From assembly GCA_001931905.2 (NCBI GenBank), contig MSJI02000926.1:62001-126000 (forward strand): a stretch of DNA of 64,000 bases, given 5' to 3'. The notes under the pieces are model-generated. The model was not told the DNA's origin and did no database searches. It saw only the letters and a program-made list of their open reading frames with translations. Shown here piece by piece: positions 10,085-20,944 of this stretch (positions are counted from its first letter, which is position 1; each line of letters starts with the position of its first letter). The stretch is from Cladosporium sp. IMV 00045 (taxonomy: Eukaryota > Ascomycota > Dothideomycetes > Cladosporiales > Cladosporiaceae). Made by a program: the position numbers and the translations under genes.

Positions 10085-11043
10085 GCTGAACGACGGGGCG
10101 GATCTATGTCACGTCGTGTCTTATGATGGCGTATGCAGTATTCCGGTCTGCCATGTGACAGCTGCAGAGGTGAAGCCTAGCAGAAGGAGAACAGAACAGT
10201 TAATGACGCACGCATGCTACTTTCACGGCGACTTGACCATCATGTGCCATCTCCTTTCATAGCAGCGCGCGCGCGCGTTATGTCGAACGGAGGCACGCGA
10301 TTCCAACGGCGGCTGCGTTTGCCTCGCACGGACCTGATTGGATGGATATTGTGACATGCATGTGAGGACATCTTTGACAGTGGAAGTGGACATACCGGTG
10401 TATATATAGGTAGACGGACGAGGATTGAATTCGACATTTCAGAGCTATCAACTGGGTCAATCAAATGAGGAAGGATTGAAGTCGCCAAACGACGGTCTTC
10501 AAGCATTGTCTAAGCTAGGGCCCAAATGGTTTCATTTACTGACGATGCGCGGATAGCTGCCTGATGCTCACAAAGGGAAGGCAAAGATTGTAGGCAAATC
10601 GAAAGGCTTCTACAGCATAGAAGCAAGGATCTCAATCACATGAATGCGAGTTAAATTCCATGACAAGGCATCAATCAGTCAATCACAAGTTTGGCAGTGG
10701 ATGCGTTTGCTGTAAGGTTGAGGCTTCTCGGCCCGCCCCAACGCACGGCCCTGTTCTGCCTTCTGCCTGCGCGCCTACCTCATCCGCCGACCGGCACTGA
10801 AGCCATCAAGAGACTCCAGCTCGTCACTTACAAAACCCTCTCTCTCTCCCACCAACAACTAATCCAACTCTCACCGACTACCACATCTACTCATAACTTC
10901 AACACCACCACTACCTCCATCAATCACCTCGGTACTATCACCACCACTCCAAGCGCCGACTTACATCACCTTCGCCGCTTCAGTTACCCCACCTCTATCC
11001 ATCACCAACTACCCTCAGCACTCATCACCACACATTCGCCAAC
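10085..11043. promoter_or_regulatory. Divergent promoter region, SMP3 / SKP1
   Basis: 959 bases. It holds a GC dinucleotide run (10265-10277), a TATATATAGG element (10401-10410), and pyrimidine-rich sequence with CTCTCTCT near 10840 and ACCACCAC-rich sequence up to the SKP1 start, typical of a fungal 5' leader. No convincing gene. Confidence 0.45.
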
Positions 11044-11675
11044 ATGTCTTCCGAGGGCGAGCAGACCGTCAAGCTCATCTCCAGCGACAATGTCGAGATC
11101 GTCACCGGTACGCGCGCACTCCTCCCACCTCTCCACCTCCATTGCGCATCAACCGCTGACTCTTCCCTTCACAGAGCGCAAGGTCGCTGAGCGTTCCATG
11201 CTCATCAAGAATATGATCGAGGACCTTGGCGCTCCGGGCGAGGAGCCCATCCCAATCATGAACGTACGTGGCTCGCCATCTCTCCACCTTCCCTACCCTC
11301 CCAAAGCTAATCGCACTCTTCCCCCAGGTCTCCGAGAACGTCCTCAAGAAGGTGCTCGAGTGGTGCTCTCAGCACAAGAACGACCCGGCGCCCACCCAGG
11401 ACGATGACGCCGACTCGCGCAAGAAGACCACCGACATTGAGGAGTGGGACCAGAAGTTCATGCAGGTGGACCAGGAGATGCTCTTCGAGATCATCCTCGC
11501 CGCCAACTACATGGATATTAAGGCCCTCCTCGACGTCGGCTGCAAGACCGTCGCCAACATGATCAAGGGCAAGTCGCCCGAGGAGATCCGCAAGACCTTC
11601 AATATTCAGAACGACTTCACCCCGGAGGAGGAGGACCAGATCCGCCGTGAGAACGAGTGGGCCGAGGACCGCTAA
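11044..11675 (+). CDS. SKP1: Skp1, SCF ubiquitin ligase adaptor
   Basis: Bridges cullin and F-box proteins in SCF ubiquitin ligases. Three exons: 11044-11107, 11175-11263 and 11328-11675. Donors are GTACGC and GTACGT; acceptors are TCACAG and CCCCAG. They join in phase to give 166 residues, the usual Skp1 length. The protein starts [20 protein letters not shown] and contains the BTB/POZ-like fold, the [20 protein letters not shown] linker, and the C-terminal F-box-binding end ([20 protein letters not shown], then IRKTFNI and NEWAEDR). The leader is CT/ACC-rich. Complete and intact. Confidence 0.97.
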
Positions 11676-12814
11676 GCGCCTTCGCTTCGCTTTCCCTCCA
11701 ACTTTCCCCTTTCACGACATACGATCTCGACACTGGTGAACAAGAAAGCTCAAACCGCTCCACCAGTCCATCTGCGAAAAACACAACCCACCCGACCCTG
11801 TCTCACCCCATGCATCTGGCGCGGCCCTGTCTCACCTCGAGTCCAGCAAACCCGACCCCGCATCACCCGGCGTTCAGAGGCGCGTTGAAGGAAAAGTAAA
11901 GAAAGGTAACAATCACTTTTCTCTTTCTCTATTAATTGCTGTTCTGGGACCCCGGGGGTGGGGCTTTTCCTTTCCTATTACTTTTTCTCCCCTTTCTGCG
12001 GAACAAAACTTGCAGGGTTAAAAAGGCTTTATGATACGACGAAAAATCAAAACCTTTTGAAAGGCAGTGCTCTTCCCAAGCGATGGCGGAACTTTCACCC
12101 AGGAAATGCACGGTTTGGCAAATCGACGGGCACTTGTTCTTCCAAGTAGTAGATTAATAATCCAGCCTTTCAAGGGTTCATGTCCTTCTCATACCTTTTG
12201 CCATTCCCTCCTTGGGCCACACAGAAGCACCTGTATGGTGATGGCGATTGATCTTTGCACTTATCGCTGCTCGCATGCATTTGTTGTCAAGTTGTGTACA
12301 GCTCCAAATCACATTTCATGGACTGCGCAGATCACGTGACGCATGTTCTCGACACGCAGCCCATGTCTGGTTCCGTTCATGACCGCGCGTGTGCTAAACC
12401 AAGGGCTAAGAATTACCTGCAGAAACATCAGGGAACATGACTTTAATACAATATGGCTTTTACTACCGTCAATTGGCAAATTGCAAGTGACACTTGGAAT
12501 TGGAATTGGGCAATTGGAATATCAAAGGTAATTCGTCGTTTGCGTCCACGCTCGGAAAAAGGAGTGGCATTGTTTCCTACATTCCCATTTCGGGGAACGA
12601 GCAGGTCGGCTATCTTCCTGGACGCAGCAGGGGAGAGTTCCAAGAGACAGGAACTGGGCACTGTCCTCGGGGTTCTCTCCCACCACGAAACACAACGCGC
12701 GCGTCCGTAATGTCGTGACGGGGTAAATCATCACCATTCCGCGGGAAAAAGGCGAAAAACAATGGTCAAGCTCTGAAAGAAAAATCCAAGATTCATCCGA
12801 AGTTCAACGCTGCT
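11676..12814. other. Intergenic between convergent SKP1 and HEM1
   Basis: 1.1 kb containing both 3' untranslated regions. Short open frames at 12443-12737 overlap on both strands and encode nothing recognisable. A GGAATTGGAATTGGGCAATTGGAAT repeat-like patch lies near 12495-12520. Confidence 0.4.
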
Positions 12815-14701
12815 CTAAGCAGCAGCCGCAGCAGCCACAGCCTGGACCTGCCTGACCTCCTCCTGCTCCCTGGCCAGAACATTCTCCAGCACGCCCAGCG
12901 CGCCCATGCCGCTCTTCATGCCCTCCACAACCTCGGTCAAACCCAGCTGCTCGTCCGTCCAAAGCGGCTCGACGACCCGCGCGTCCTTCTCTCCCACACC
13001 GATGAAACCTCCCTCGCGCGCCCAGTCAGACGTGCGCTTGATGCCCAGCTCCTCCCAGACGCTCTGCAGCGCGGAGACGAGGTGGTCGCGGAACGGCTTG
13101 GTGTGGCCCGGGGTTGGCGTGATGCGCAGGCGCTCCTGGCCGACGGGGACGGTGGGGTAGTTGATGGCTTGCACGTAGATTTGGTGCTTCTCGAGGAGCA
13201 GGTCCGAGGCGCGCTTGGCGATCTGCGCGTCGCCGACGAGCACGGGGATGATGTGCGACGGGTTGGGCATGACGGGGATGTCGCGCTCGAGCAGGGCGGA
13301 TTTCACGGCGCGCGTGTGCAGCTGCTGCAAGCGGCGATCGCCGCGGTGGGACATTTGGTACTCGATCGCGGCTTGCGCGCCGGCCATGGTGGCGGGCGGG
13401 AGGGAGGTGGTGAAGATGAAGCCCGGGGCGAGGGAGCGGATGGTGTCGACCAGCTTGGCGGAGCCGGCGATGTAGCCGCCCACGCAGCCGTAGGCCTTGC
13501 CCAGCGTGCCGGTGATGATGTCGATGCGGTCCATGATGGTGTTCTTGGTGTTGCCGCCGTTGGCGTAGACGTCGTAGTCCAGGTGCTCGGCGACGCCGGC
13601 GCCGTTGGGCCCGTACATGCCGACGGCGTGCACTTCGTCCAGGAAGGTGAGCGCGCCGTACTTGTCGGCCAGGTCGCAGATGGCTTCGATCGGGCCGATG
13701 CTGCCGCACATGCTGTACACGCTCTCGAAGGCGATGATCTTGGGGACTTCGGCGGGCAGGCTGGCCAGCTTGTTCTCCAGGTCGACCACGTCGTTGTGCT
13801 TGAAGACCATCTTCTTGGCGCCGGAGTGGCGGATGCCCTGGATCATGGAGGCGTGGTTCATGCTGTCACTGAGGATAACGCAGTCCGGGAACTTGCTGCC
13901 GAGGGTGGCAAGAGTTGCGTCGTTGGCCACGTAGCAGGAAGAGAAAACCAGGGCGCTCTCTTGAGCGTGCAGCTTCGCAATAGTGCCTTCCAGACCAACG
14001 GCGTGCTGGTTGTGGCCAGAGATGTTCCTAGTACCACCAGCGCCGGCTCCGTAGTTATCCAGCGTTTCGTGCATCTTGTTCAAGACTTCCGGGTTCCTGC
14101 CCATTCCGAGGTAGTCGTTGGAGCACCAGACCGTCACCTTCTCCTCTGGAGTGCTCATGTGAGCCTGAGGGAATTCCCTGGCCAGACGGTTGATGTTGTT
14201 GAAGTAGCGGTAGCTCTTGTCCTTGTGCTTCTTGTCGAGCTCATTCTGGTAGAAAGCCTCATAGTCGAAGGAAGCGGCCTTGCGTGGCGCGGGCTTGACG
14301 CCGGGGGAGTGCTTCTGCGCCTGAGCAGACTCGGCGGGCTTCTGTCCCAGAGAGCGGGGAGCGAAACCCTCACGCCTAGTGCGCGGGAGGTCGTCCACCT
14401 GAGCCTTGTCGGCACGACCGGTGTGCAGGTGGGCCTTGGGGACGCGGGAAGAGGAAGAGTAGGCCCTGGAACCGCCGAAGGCACCGGCGAGGACGTTGGT
14501 TCCCATGCGAGAGGATTGCACGGAGAGGGCCTTGCCCATGACCGGGCAGCGGCGGGCGATGATTTGGAGGTTGCTCATGGCACCGCCGCCGGGGGCAGTG
14601 TGCTGCACATTGGTGCTGGTGGACATGGAGCGGAGGGTGGCCGGCGAGGTTTTGTTCAAGAACGGACACATGGCCCTGGACTGGCGGAGGAGGGCCTCCA
14701 T
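12815..14701 (-). CDS. HEM1: 5-aminolevulinate synthase, mitochondrial
   Basis: Condenses glycine and succinyl-CoA in the mitochondrial matrix, using pyridoxal phosphate; this is the first step of haem synthesis. The gene is intronless, 628 residues. The N-terminal 60 residues are basic and Ser/Thr-rich (presequence) and hold two Cys-Pro motifs, RAMCPFL and RRCPVM, which match haem regulatory motifs. The catalytic core begins near residue 150 ([20 protein letters not shown]). It includes [37 protein letters not shown] and the PLP-lysine motif [14 protein letters not shown] at about residue 400. The C-terminal tail is Ala-rich. A 560-codon open frame on the opposite strand is a shadow caused by high GC in third positions. 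Confidence 0.97.
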   Translation of the reverse strand: MEALLRQSRAMCPFLNKTSPATLRSMSTSTNVQHTAPGGGAMSNLQIIARRCPVMGKALSVQSSRMGTNVLAGAFGGSRAYSSSSRVPKAHLHTGRADKAQVDDLPRTRREGFAPRSLGQKPAESAQAQKHSPGVKPAPRKAASFDYEAFYQNELDKKHKDKSYRYFNNINRLAREFPQAHMSTPEEKVTVWCSNDYLGMGRNPEVLNKMHETLDNYGAGAGGTRNISGHNQHAVGLEGTIAKLHAQESALVFSSCYVANDATLATLGSKFPDCVILSDSMNHASMIQGIRHSGAKKMVFKHNDVVDLENKLASLPAEVPKIIAFESVYSMCGSIGPIEAICDLADKYGALTFLDEVHAVGMYGPNGAGVAEHLDYDVYANGGNTKNTIMDRIDIITGTLGKAYGCVGGYIAGSAKLVDTIRSLAPGFIFTTSLPPATMAGAQAAIEYQMSHRGDRRLQQLHTRAVKSALLERDIPVMPNPSHIIPVLVGDAQIAKRASDLLLEKHQIYVQAINYPTVPVGQERLRITPTPGHTKPFRDHLVSALQSVWEELGIKRTSDWAREGGFIGVGEKDARVVEPLWTDEQLGLTEVVEGMKSGMGALGVLENVLAREQEEVRQVQAVAAAAAA

Positions 14702-16549
14702 GGTGGTGGCGAGGTCAGTTGGGGAGGGTGTGTGAGTGTGTGGTTGTTAGTGAATGTTTCTTAGGAAACGGGATGGAGAGGGAAAAAGGTAAGCAAGAGG
14801 AGGCGGTGGAGGAGGGGAGTCAGGTAGGAGTAGTAATAGTAGTGAGAGGATGCTCGGGTAGAGCCAATGCTTATGTGTGACGGGACGACTATAGACGGCA
14901 GTGGGAACAGTTCAGCCCTGAAGGCCCTGGCTAGCGTGAGAGGCAAAAGAATAATCACCCGCTCTATGATTCGGCAATGACAGGAGCGTGGTCCTGTGAG
15001 ATCGAAACGTGGCGTTCCGGAAACCCCGCCTAGAAGATGCAGGTTCCGGTATGCGAGATGCTTGATTTGTGTGTATGATATATTATTGAAGATGGTGTAG
15101 TAGTACAGGACGTGTGATCATAGACACAACACACCCACACCGAGCAGGTTATGCAGAGAGGCAAAGTCCCTCGGCCGAAACGCGAGGTGAGGAGAGAGAG
15201 CGGCGAATATGCGGATCATCCTATTCCGCACTTCCACAACATCAAGAATCAATTTTCCCCCTCACTAGCCTGTCTCTACTGCCGGTATTCTTCACTCTCC
15301 TCCGGCGCTTTTCTCACGACCACTAAAAAATCCCAAAAAGGCAACGGCCGGCGACCGGAGCAGAAGGGTCCGTGTCCTTGTTCTTCATCTTTTCCATACG
15401 GCGACTGCGGCGAAGCGAGGAAAGATGGTTCCACCGCGCCAGAAAGTCCAGACCTCAGCTCTGCTCAGCAATAATATACTCTTTGGCAGGGCTAGCTGAA
15501 TCGCCCTCATTCGTTCGCACGTATCTGCGTTACGCACGCACGCTCGCATTCGGAGCTGACATGATGGTCGTGAGACTCGCAAAGTATTACTATGCATGTA
15601 CGTGAATTTGTTTGTCGAGTTGATTACAGGCTTTGTGGTGGTGTCGTTTCACTCTTCAAGTAGTTGAGTAGAGCAGGTTACCTCGACTAAAGACCCCAAA
15701 GACAGTGTTTGGGAGAAGAGCGATGTGATGATGAATGTGTGCTATCAAGCGTCTGAGTATAGGTACCTAGTCGTCCGTACATTACACCTCATGAATACGA
15801 GTGGCAGTAACTGCACATCCATCTATCCCATTCATCGACACCTCTGGCCCCTCACACGTGTCGGTTGGGGACAGGCACATATCAATCATCAACCCCAAAA
15901 GACCAGAAAATAGTAAAATAAAAAAGAAAAGCAGAAAAATGATAGAAAAACCATGAATTAAAATACGAAATGAAGACCCATACACCAAGTCAACACACGC
16001 CTCTGCAGAAAGATATGGGAAGGAAAACTTCCACAATTAGCGTAAACGCGTGTCTGGCCCGAGCGGTCTCGATATACTTCAGAATGAATCAATCGCCCTT
16101 CGCTTCCCTTCCCTTGCCTTTCCTTTCCTCCCCTCCCTCATGTGAAGAAAAGACATTCGCTCCCACGCCTCGCCTGCATCTCCTTCCCAACCCGGATCTC
16201 TTACAAACTGGCAGAAAAAGGCACCTGCCCGCTCTCTCGCTTGGTAAGATACAAAGAATGGGTTCGCACAAAAAACACCGCGCGGGAAATGATGATGGGG
16301 GACAGGAAAAAGCAAGACCAAAATTATGCTGAGTGATTCTTCTCGCTCCAACGAGAAAATGTGGTGGTGGTTGTTGTTGGTACAGGGTTGATGTTGCGGA
16401 TGCGTTCAGTTTGAATTTGTGTTGTTGGTTTTCTTGTCGTTGATGATACAGTTTGAGTTCGCTCGAATTTCTCGTTCGACCCACGCGATGCGGGTCATTC
16501 AGGCGTGTGACGTTTCACCACCCGTCGAACTGCGAGTGCATGTGCGTTC
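14702..16549. other. Intergenic: HEM1 promoter and KNR4 3' flank
   Basis: 1.85 kb between two minus-strand genes. It should hold the HEM1 promoter (adjacent to 14702) and the KNR4 3' untranslated region (adjacent to 16549). Open frames are under 135 codons and lack domains. Nothing else recognised. Confidence 0.4.
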
Positions 16550-18244
16550 TCATATTTCCACATTCTTCATCTCGCCATCGTCAGCTGCGCCCGCCTTGGT
16601 CGGTTCGGAGATCGTGCTCTCTGCAACCTTCTGGATGACTTCCTCCTCGTGGTCCGCAGCGACGGGGTTGTTCTGCAAGTTGCTGGCTTTCGGCTTGTCC
16701 TCGCTGTTCGTCTCGGGGATCTCAGTGGCGGCAGGCGCTGGGACGACGGGCGAGTCGAGGGAGATGAGCTTGTCTGCGGCGGGAGGTGAGGCCATGGTCG
16801 CGTCGATGCTTGACTCCTGAGTGGGTGCCTTTTGTGATTGCGGCGAAGAGGCAGTTTCTTCTGTCACTCGCGCTAGAGGGCTGGAAACGTGTGCGCGAGG
16901 AGAGGATGTTGCCGGGCCCTTGCCGTTCGACGTGAAGCGCTGTGGGCTGCGGCCGCGGTCTTCAGTCTGGGACGTTGGGCTGCCGTAGGGTGAGTAGCCG
17001 TTCGCTTGCGTTGCTCCCGCGACTTGGCTGTTGATTTTGAGAGGCTGGCCGGAGCGCTTCTTGGGGCCCTTGCGGCCGTACTTCTGGTCGGAGCGCCAGC
17101 GCAAGATGTCGATGTAGGCGGGCTCAACGCCGGGTTGCTTGAATTCGCGAAGTTTGAGTTCCTTGGTGTCCTCGTCGATGAACCACTTGTCGGTGTTCAT
17201 GTCGTCAGCGACGGTCGCGAGGAAAGCACTCCAAGAACGCGAGATCACGAATTTGCAGTCATAGTCGCGGCCCATAAGGATGACCTGTCCCCACTTGCCG
17301 GTCGGGCCAGGAGCCAGATCGATAGCAATGTTGTTTCCGCCCCAGTCACGAGCCATTGGAATCCAGGCGGGGTGGGCGTATGCTTTTTGAATGGCGTTTG
17401 TGGGCTGAGAGTCCTGCTTGTCGATGAGATCCTGTCGCCAGTGCGGGTTGACGCTGGCCTGGGCTTGCGCGACCGGGACGGCGGACGAGCTGCTGCCGGC
17501 AAAAGCCTTGGTGGGAGCCTGAGGGATGTCGTACATACGCGCACTGGCGTCCGAGAAGTATGCTTCGTTGACGGTGCGCCAGTTCTGCCATTCTTGATAG
17601 ATTTCCTCGCAGTCGAGAAGCATGCAGCCAAAGATCACACCTGTTGGCATACCACCTCGCTCTTGACCGTCGTGGATTTGTAATGATTCGCGAACCTCCT
17701 GCGGAAGGGTGCAGTCCAGCTCGAGTTCAAGCTCGTTGACGTCGTTGAAAGTGGCAGGCTCGCAGAGGTTCTCCCACAATTCTTCATAGTTGTCTTCTAA
17801 CCACCTGTCCATGCGCCTCCAGGAGTGTGCAACAGGCGGCGGCGGAGGGAGGCCGTCACTGAAGTTCTGCATTTGAATCTCGCCGCTATCGATAGCGTCC
17901 AGGTTGCTGCCTGTCCTTTGAAGAGAACCCGGTCCCTGAGACAGGTGCGGAGAGGAGTTTGTGCGGGAGAAGCTGTGACCGGCTTCGAGGTCATGGTCGT
18001 AGGGACTGTTGAGATCGGCGCGGGAATCCATAGCGCTGGTCACGCCGGGAGTGAAGGGAGCATTCTTGTTTTGCGCCAGCGGCACGTGTTGGCCGGTTCG
18101 ATAGGGAGAGTCGTGGGAGGCATGGCGGTCGTTGGAAGTCATGGTGTGCCAAAAGGCGCGCCATTGCGAGGCGATTCTGCATAGTTGTTAGCGACGAGTT
18201 CAGGGGACGGCGGGCCATTGAGTGCTCGCATACCCAGACGCCAT
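16550..18244 (-). CDS. KNR4: Knr4/Smi1-type cell wall assembly regulator
   Basis: Knr4/Smi1 coordinates cell wall synthesis with the cell integrity MAP kinase pathway. There are two exons. An 11-base first exon (18244-18234, MASG) is followed by a 57-base intron (18233-18177, GTATGC...TGCAG). The second exon (18176-16550) continues IASQWRAFWHTMTSNDRHAS. This start is preferred over the in-frame ATG at 18142 because MASG...WHTMTSNDRHAS is the expected N terminus for filamentous fungal Knr4 proteins. The product is 545 residues. The globular Smi1/Knr4 domain spans about residues 110-340 (MDRWLEDNYEELWENLCEPA, then MGRDYDCKFVISRSW and FLATVADDMNTDKWF). The last 180 residues are Ser/Pro/Ala-rich and probably disordered, as in yeast. 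Confidence 0.92.
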
Positions 18245-20944
18245 AGTGGCGGAAAGGAGGAAGCGTTCGTGTTGTTGTCGTTGATGTTGTCTTCGTTGGT
18301 CGTGTCGTGAGCAGCACGCGATTACGGGGCGGTAGCGACAGCGAGGGCAGTGAATGCAGACGGCAGTAGTAGTGAAGGATAAAAGGGTCAAACAAGTGCC
18401 GGCGAGGTCGTGGAGTTGGACTGCCGTACCGTACCAGACGCTTGGGCGTGGTGTAATAAGAAGCAGGGTCGGATTCTCGAACGAAGGAGAGCAGTTGCCA
18501 AGGAGCAGTCCAGGAGCAGCAGTAGTGGCAGCAGTCAAAGGGGAATTGGAGATTTGGGGGAGAGGAGAACTGGCTCTAGCGCGTCGGACGGCCGCCGTCG
18601 ATCAATTGCTTGTCCGTTGCGCGCGTGTTTGGTGACGAAAGACTGCTGCTGCTGCTCTATGTGAACTGCATGAACACGTTTTGCCCTGATTGATTGCCTC
18701 GCTGCTGCTGATATCGCCGGTGGCTGGCTTGCCCTGGTCGCTTGTGATGTCCTGCTTGCTCTCCCTGGGTACTCTGCAGGGAGATCGAACGCGCGTGTTT
18801 GCGCTGTCCCACTTTCACACACCTTTTACACAAAATGCAGGGTCTCGTGGAAATGTCTCAACCCGTAAGATGCGACCTCTCACAAGCGAAGTCAGTACGC
18901 TACTGCACAAACGTGCCGGTAATAGAAACAGAAAAAGCCCAAGCCTCTAACTTTTAGGCACATACAAACAGCTTTCATGCAAGCTTCATCGTCACGAATG
19001 CCAACTATTCCACGCTTGCCAAACCAGGTCGATATCTACATGAAGCAACCACTGTACATGGATGGACCGCGCATGGCCACATGTACTCCGCCTCAACTGC
19101 TCGTAAGACATGAGTGGCAAAAACCACATCAAATTGTGCACCAGACGCCCGAGTTCAAGAGCGGAGAGCCGCTTATGCTCGATCAATGGCCATCATTTCC
19201 ATAGACGTGAACTTGGTGACTTCCTCGCCTGCAAGCTGCTATTGGCTATGGCCCCTGACTAAGGCAGGTCTCTGGAGAGTCCGAAAACGCCACCTACTCG
19301 TGCTGTCGCCGTTGTGTGCGACCGTCGAGATTGGTGCTGATGCCTTTCATGTGACGTGAAACGTAGTGACTCGGACATTTCACTCCGATCACGAGTTGAG
19401 CGTCCAGTATCTATCTGGTCGCTCATGCCAGTTAACCATAATGAAGAGGCATATGAGCCATGAGGCAGTGTCACATGCACCGAAGTCTGCGCACAAGTAC
19501 ACTCATCTTGTCTTGAGGCACACGAGAAATCGTGCAGCAGCCGGTCGTTCTTTTTCGAACTGTTCCTTCAGAAAAGAATTGTGTCACTCCTTTGCCCCAT
19601 CGACTGTCACGTGTTTATTCAACTTCAAGGCATGATGACTGGAGTCTTGTGAAATGATTCGGCTTCCTCATTGACATGTCCAAGAATTGGCAGGACAGGT
19701 CCGATGTCCATTTTGAAGGAATATGTAATTCAACCTACAACGATTCATAACGGTTGGAAATATCATGATCTCGATAAATAACATGACATTACCCACACTC
19801 TGTGATTTGAAGATTGCTCCTCAAGAGTCACTGGTAAGTACAATCAGGTAAGAAGATTGCTTGTCGCTGACGAAAGACGGAGGTTAGATGGTCGTTCTCC
19901 AAATTTGACCTCACAGCTTGGAGACTTGGAGAAATCGCGTACCGTCCGATCTCTGTGAGCTCGCCTCGCAGCCTTGCAACATCAGCGACACAGGTCGAAC
20001 GTGATCATGCACTTCGCAAATAATCGCAGGTCTTCAAGAAGCTGCTCGAAACACCGCGCGTGAAGTCTGCGCGCATGAGGCGTGTTCGGATTGCACTTTC
20101 AGGCGTCGCGGACCAGTCGATAGTCGCCGAGTCGACTGCGGTCGCAGCACACCAGCAGACACTGCCACACCATACACCATAAGCGAGTTGCAGGGTCGAA
20201 GTATTCTCGTCCAGATCCAGCTTGCCATATTGGCCAATAATAGCCAGAGCGATGTTCAAGGCCGGGTCGCAACATCAATGTCCACAGCGGACGATAGCTT
20301 CGAAGCGCAGAAAGAGAAGGGTTGGATCTTTACAAGCTGACACGCTCGATTGTCTGTGGAATTAAGACAGCGCGACAAAGAGTGGCTAAGAATAATATCT
20401 GCACAAGGAAAAACGGTGAGCTGGAGCCCGAGCAAGGTGTCTTCCCAGGTCTTCAACAACCAAGACAAGGACCGCAAGGTGTTGGTGGCGCATGCGGCGC
20501 ATGTAGCGCTGTAGCGAAGGATCTTGGAAAAGTACAAGGCTATTGTTCAACTTTTTGTGCGATATCTGGCGTATGCAAATTGACTGTCAATCGTGCCGTG
20601 AAGGCAGGGAGTGACAGTTCTTGTTTGCAAGCCCACAATCAGACGTCTTTCCAGACTTCACACGACGAGCGAGCGAACGCTCCTTCCTCATCATTCACAA
20701 GACACGACAAGCAGGCGCAGGTCACGCGACGAGCAACTTTTATTACTTCAATTTTAGGCTCCACTGCAAATACAAACGCTACATCTCGACACACCCCAAT
20801 CACACACACCACATTACATCGACAACCTGCGCACACCCATATCATTACGCCGTAAAGGCGCCTTATCTCGTCGCACGCGACAAACACTCGATTCTGCCAA
20901 TTATTACTGAGTGGCGCGACTTGTCGCTGCAACCCGCGCCGATC
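18245..20944. other. Largest gene-free interval (2.7 kb)
   Basis: Divergent region between KNR4 and the SNF2 gene. Open frames are all short. One on the minus strand (20005-20259, 84 codons) has protein-like composition but no recognised domain. The part next to 20945 is CA/AC-rich and likely leader sequence. No tRNA cloverleaf or transposon end was seen. Confidence 0.4.

Noticed and set aside
10265..10277. GC dinucleotide run as an origin or Z-DNA element
   Set aside because: Thirteen bases only; a simple microsatellite.
13082..14764. 560-codon open frame on the plus strand
   Set aside because: Antisense shadow of the 5-aminolevulinate synthase gene, with repetitive Gly/Val/Asp/His composition.
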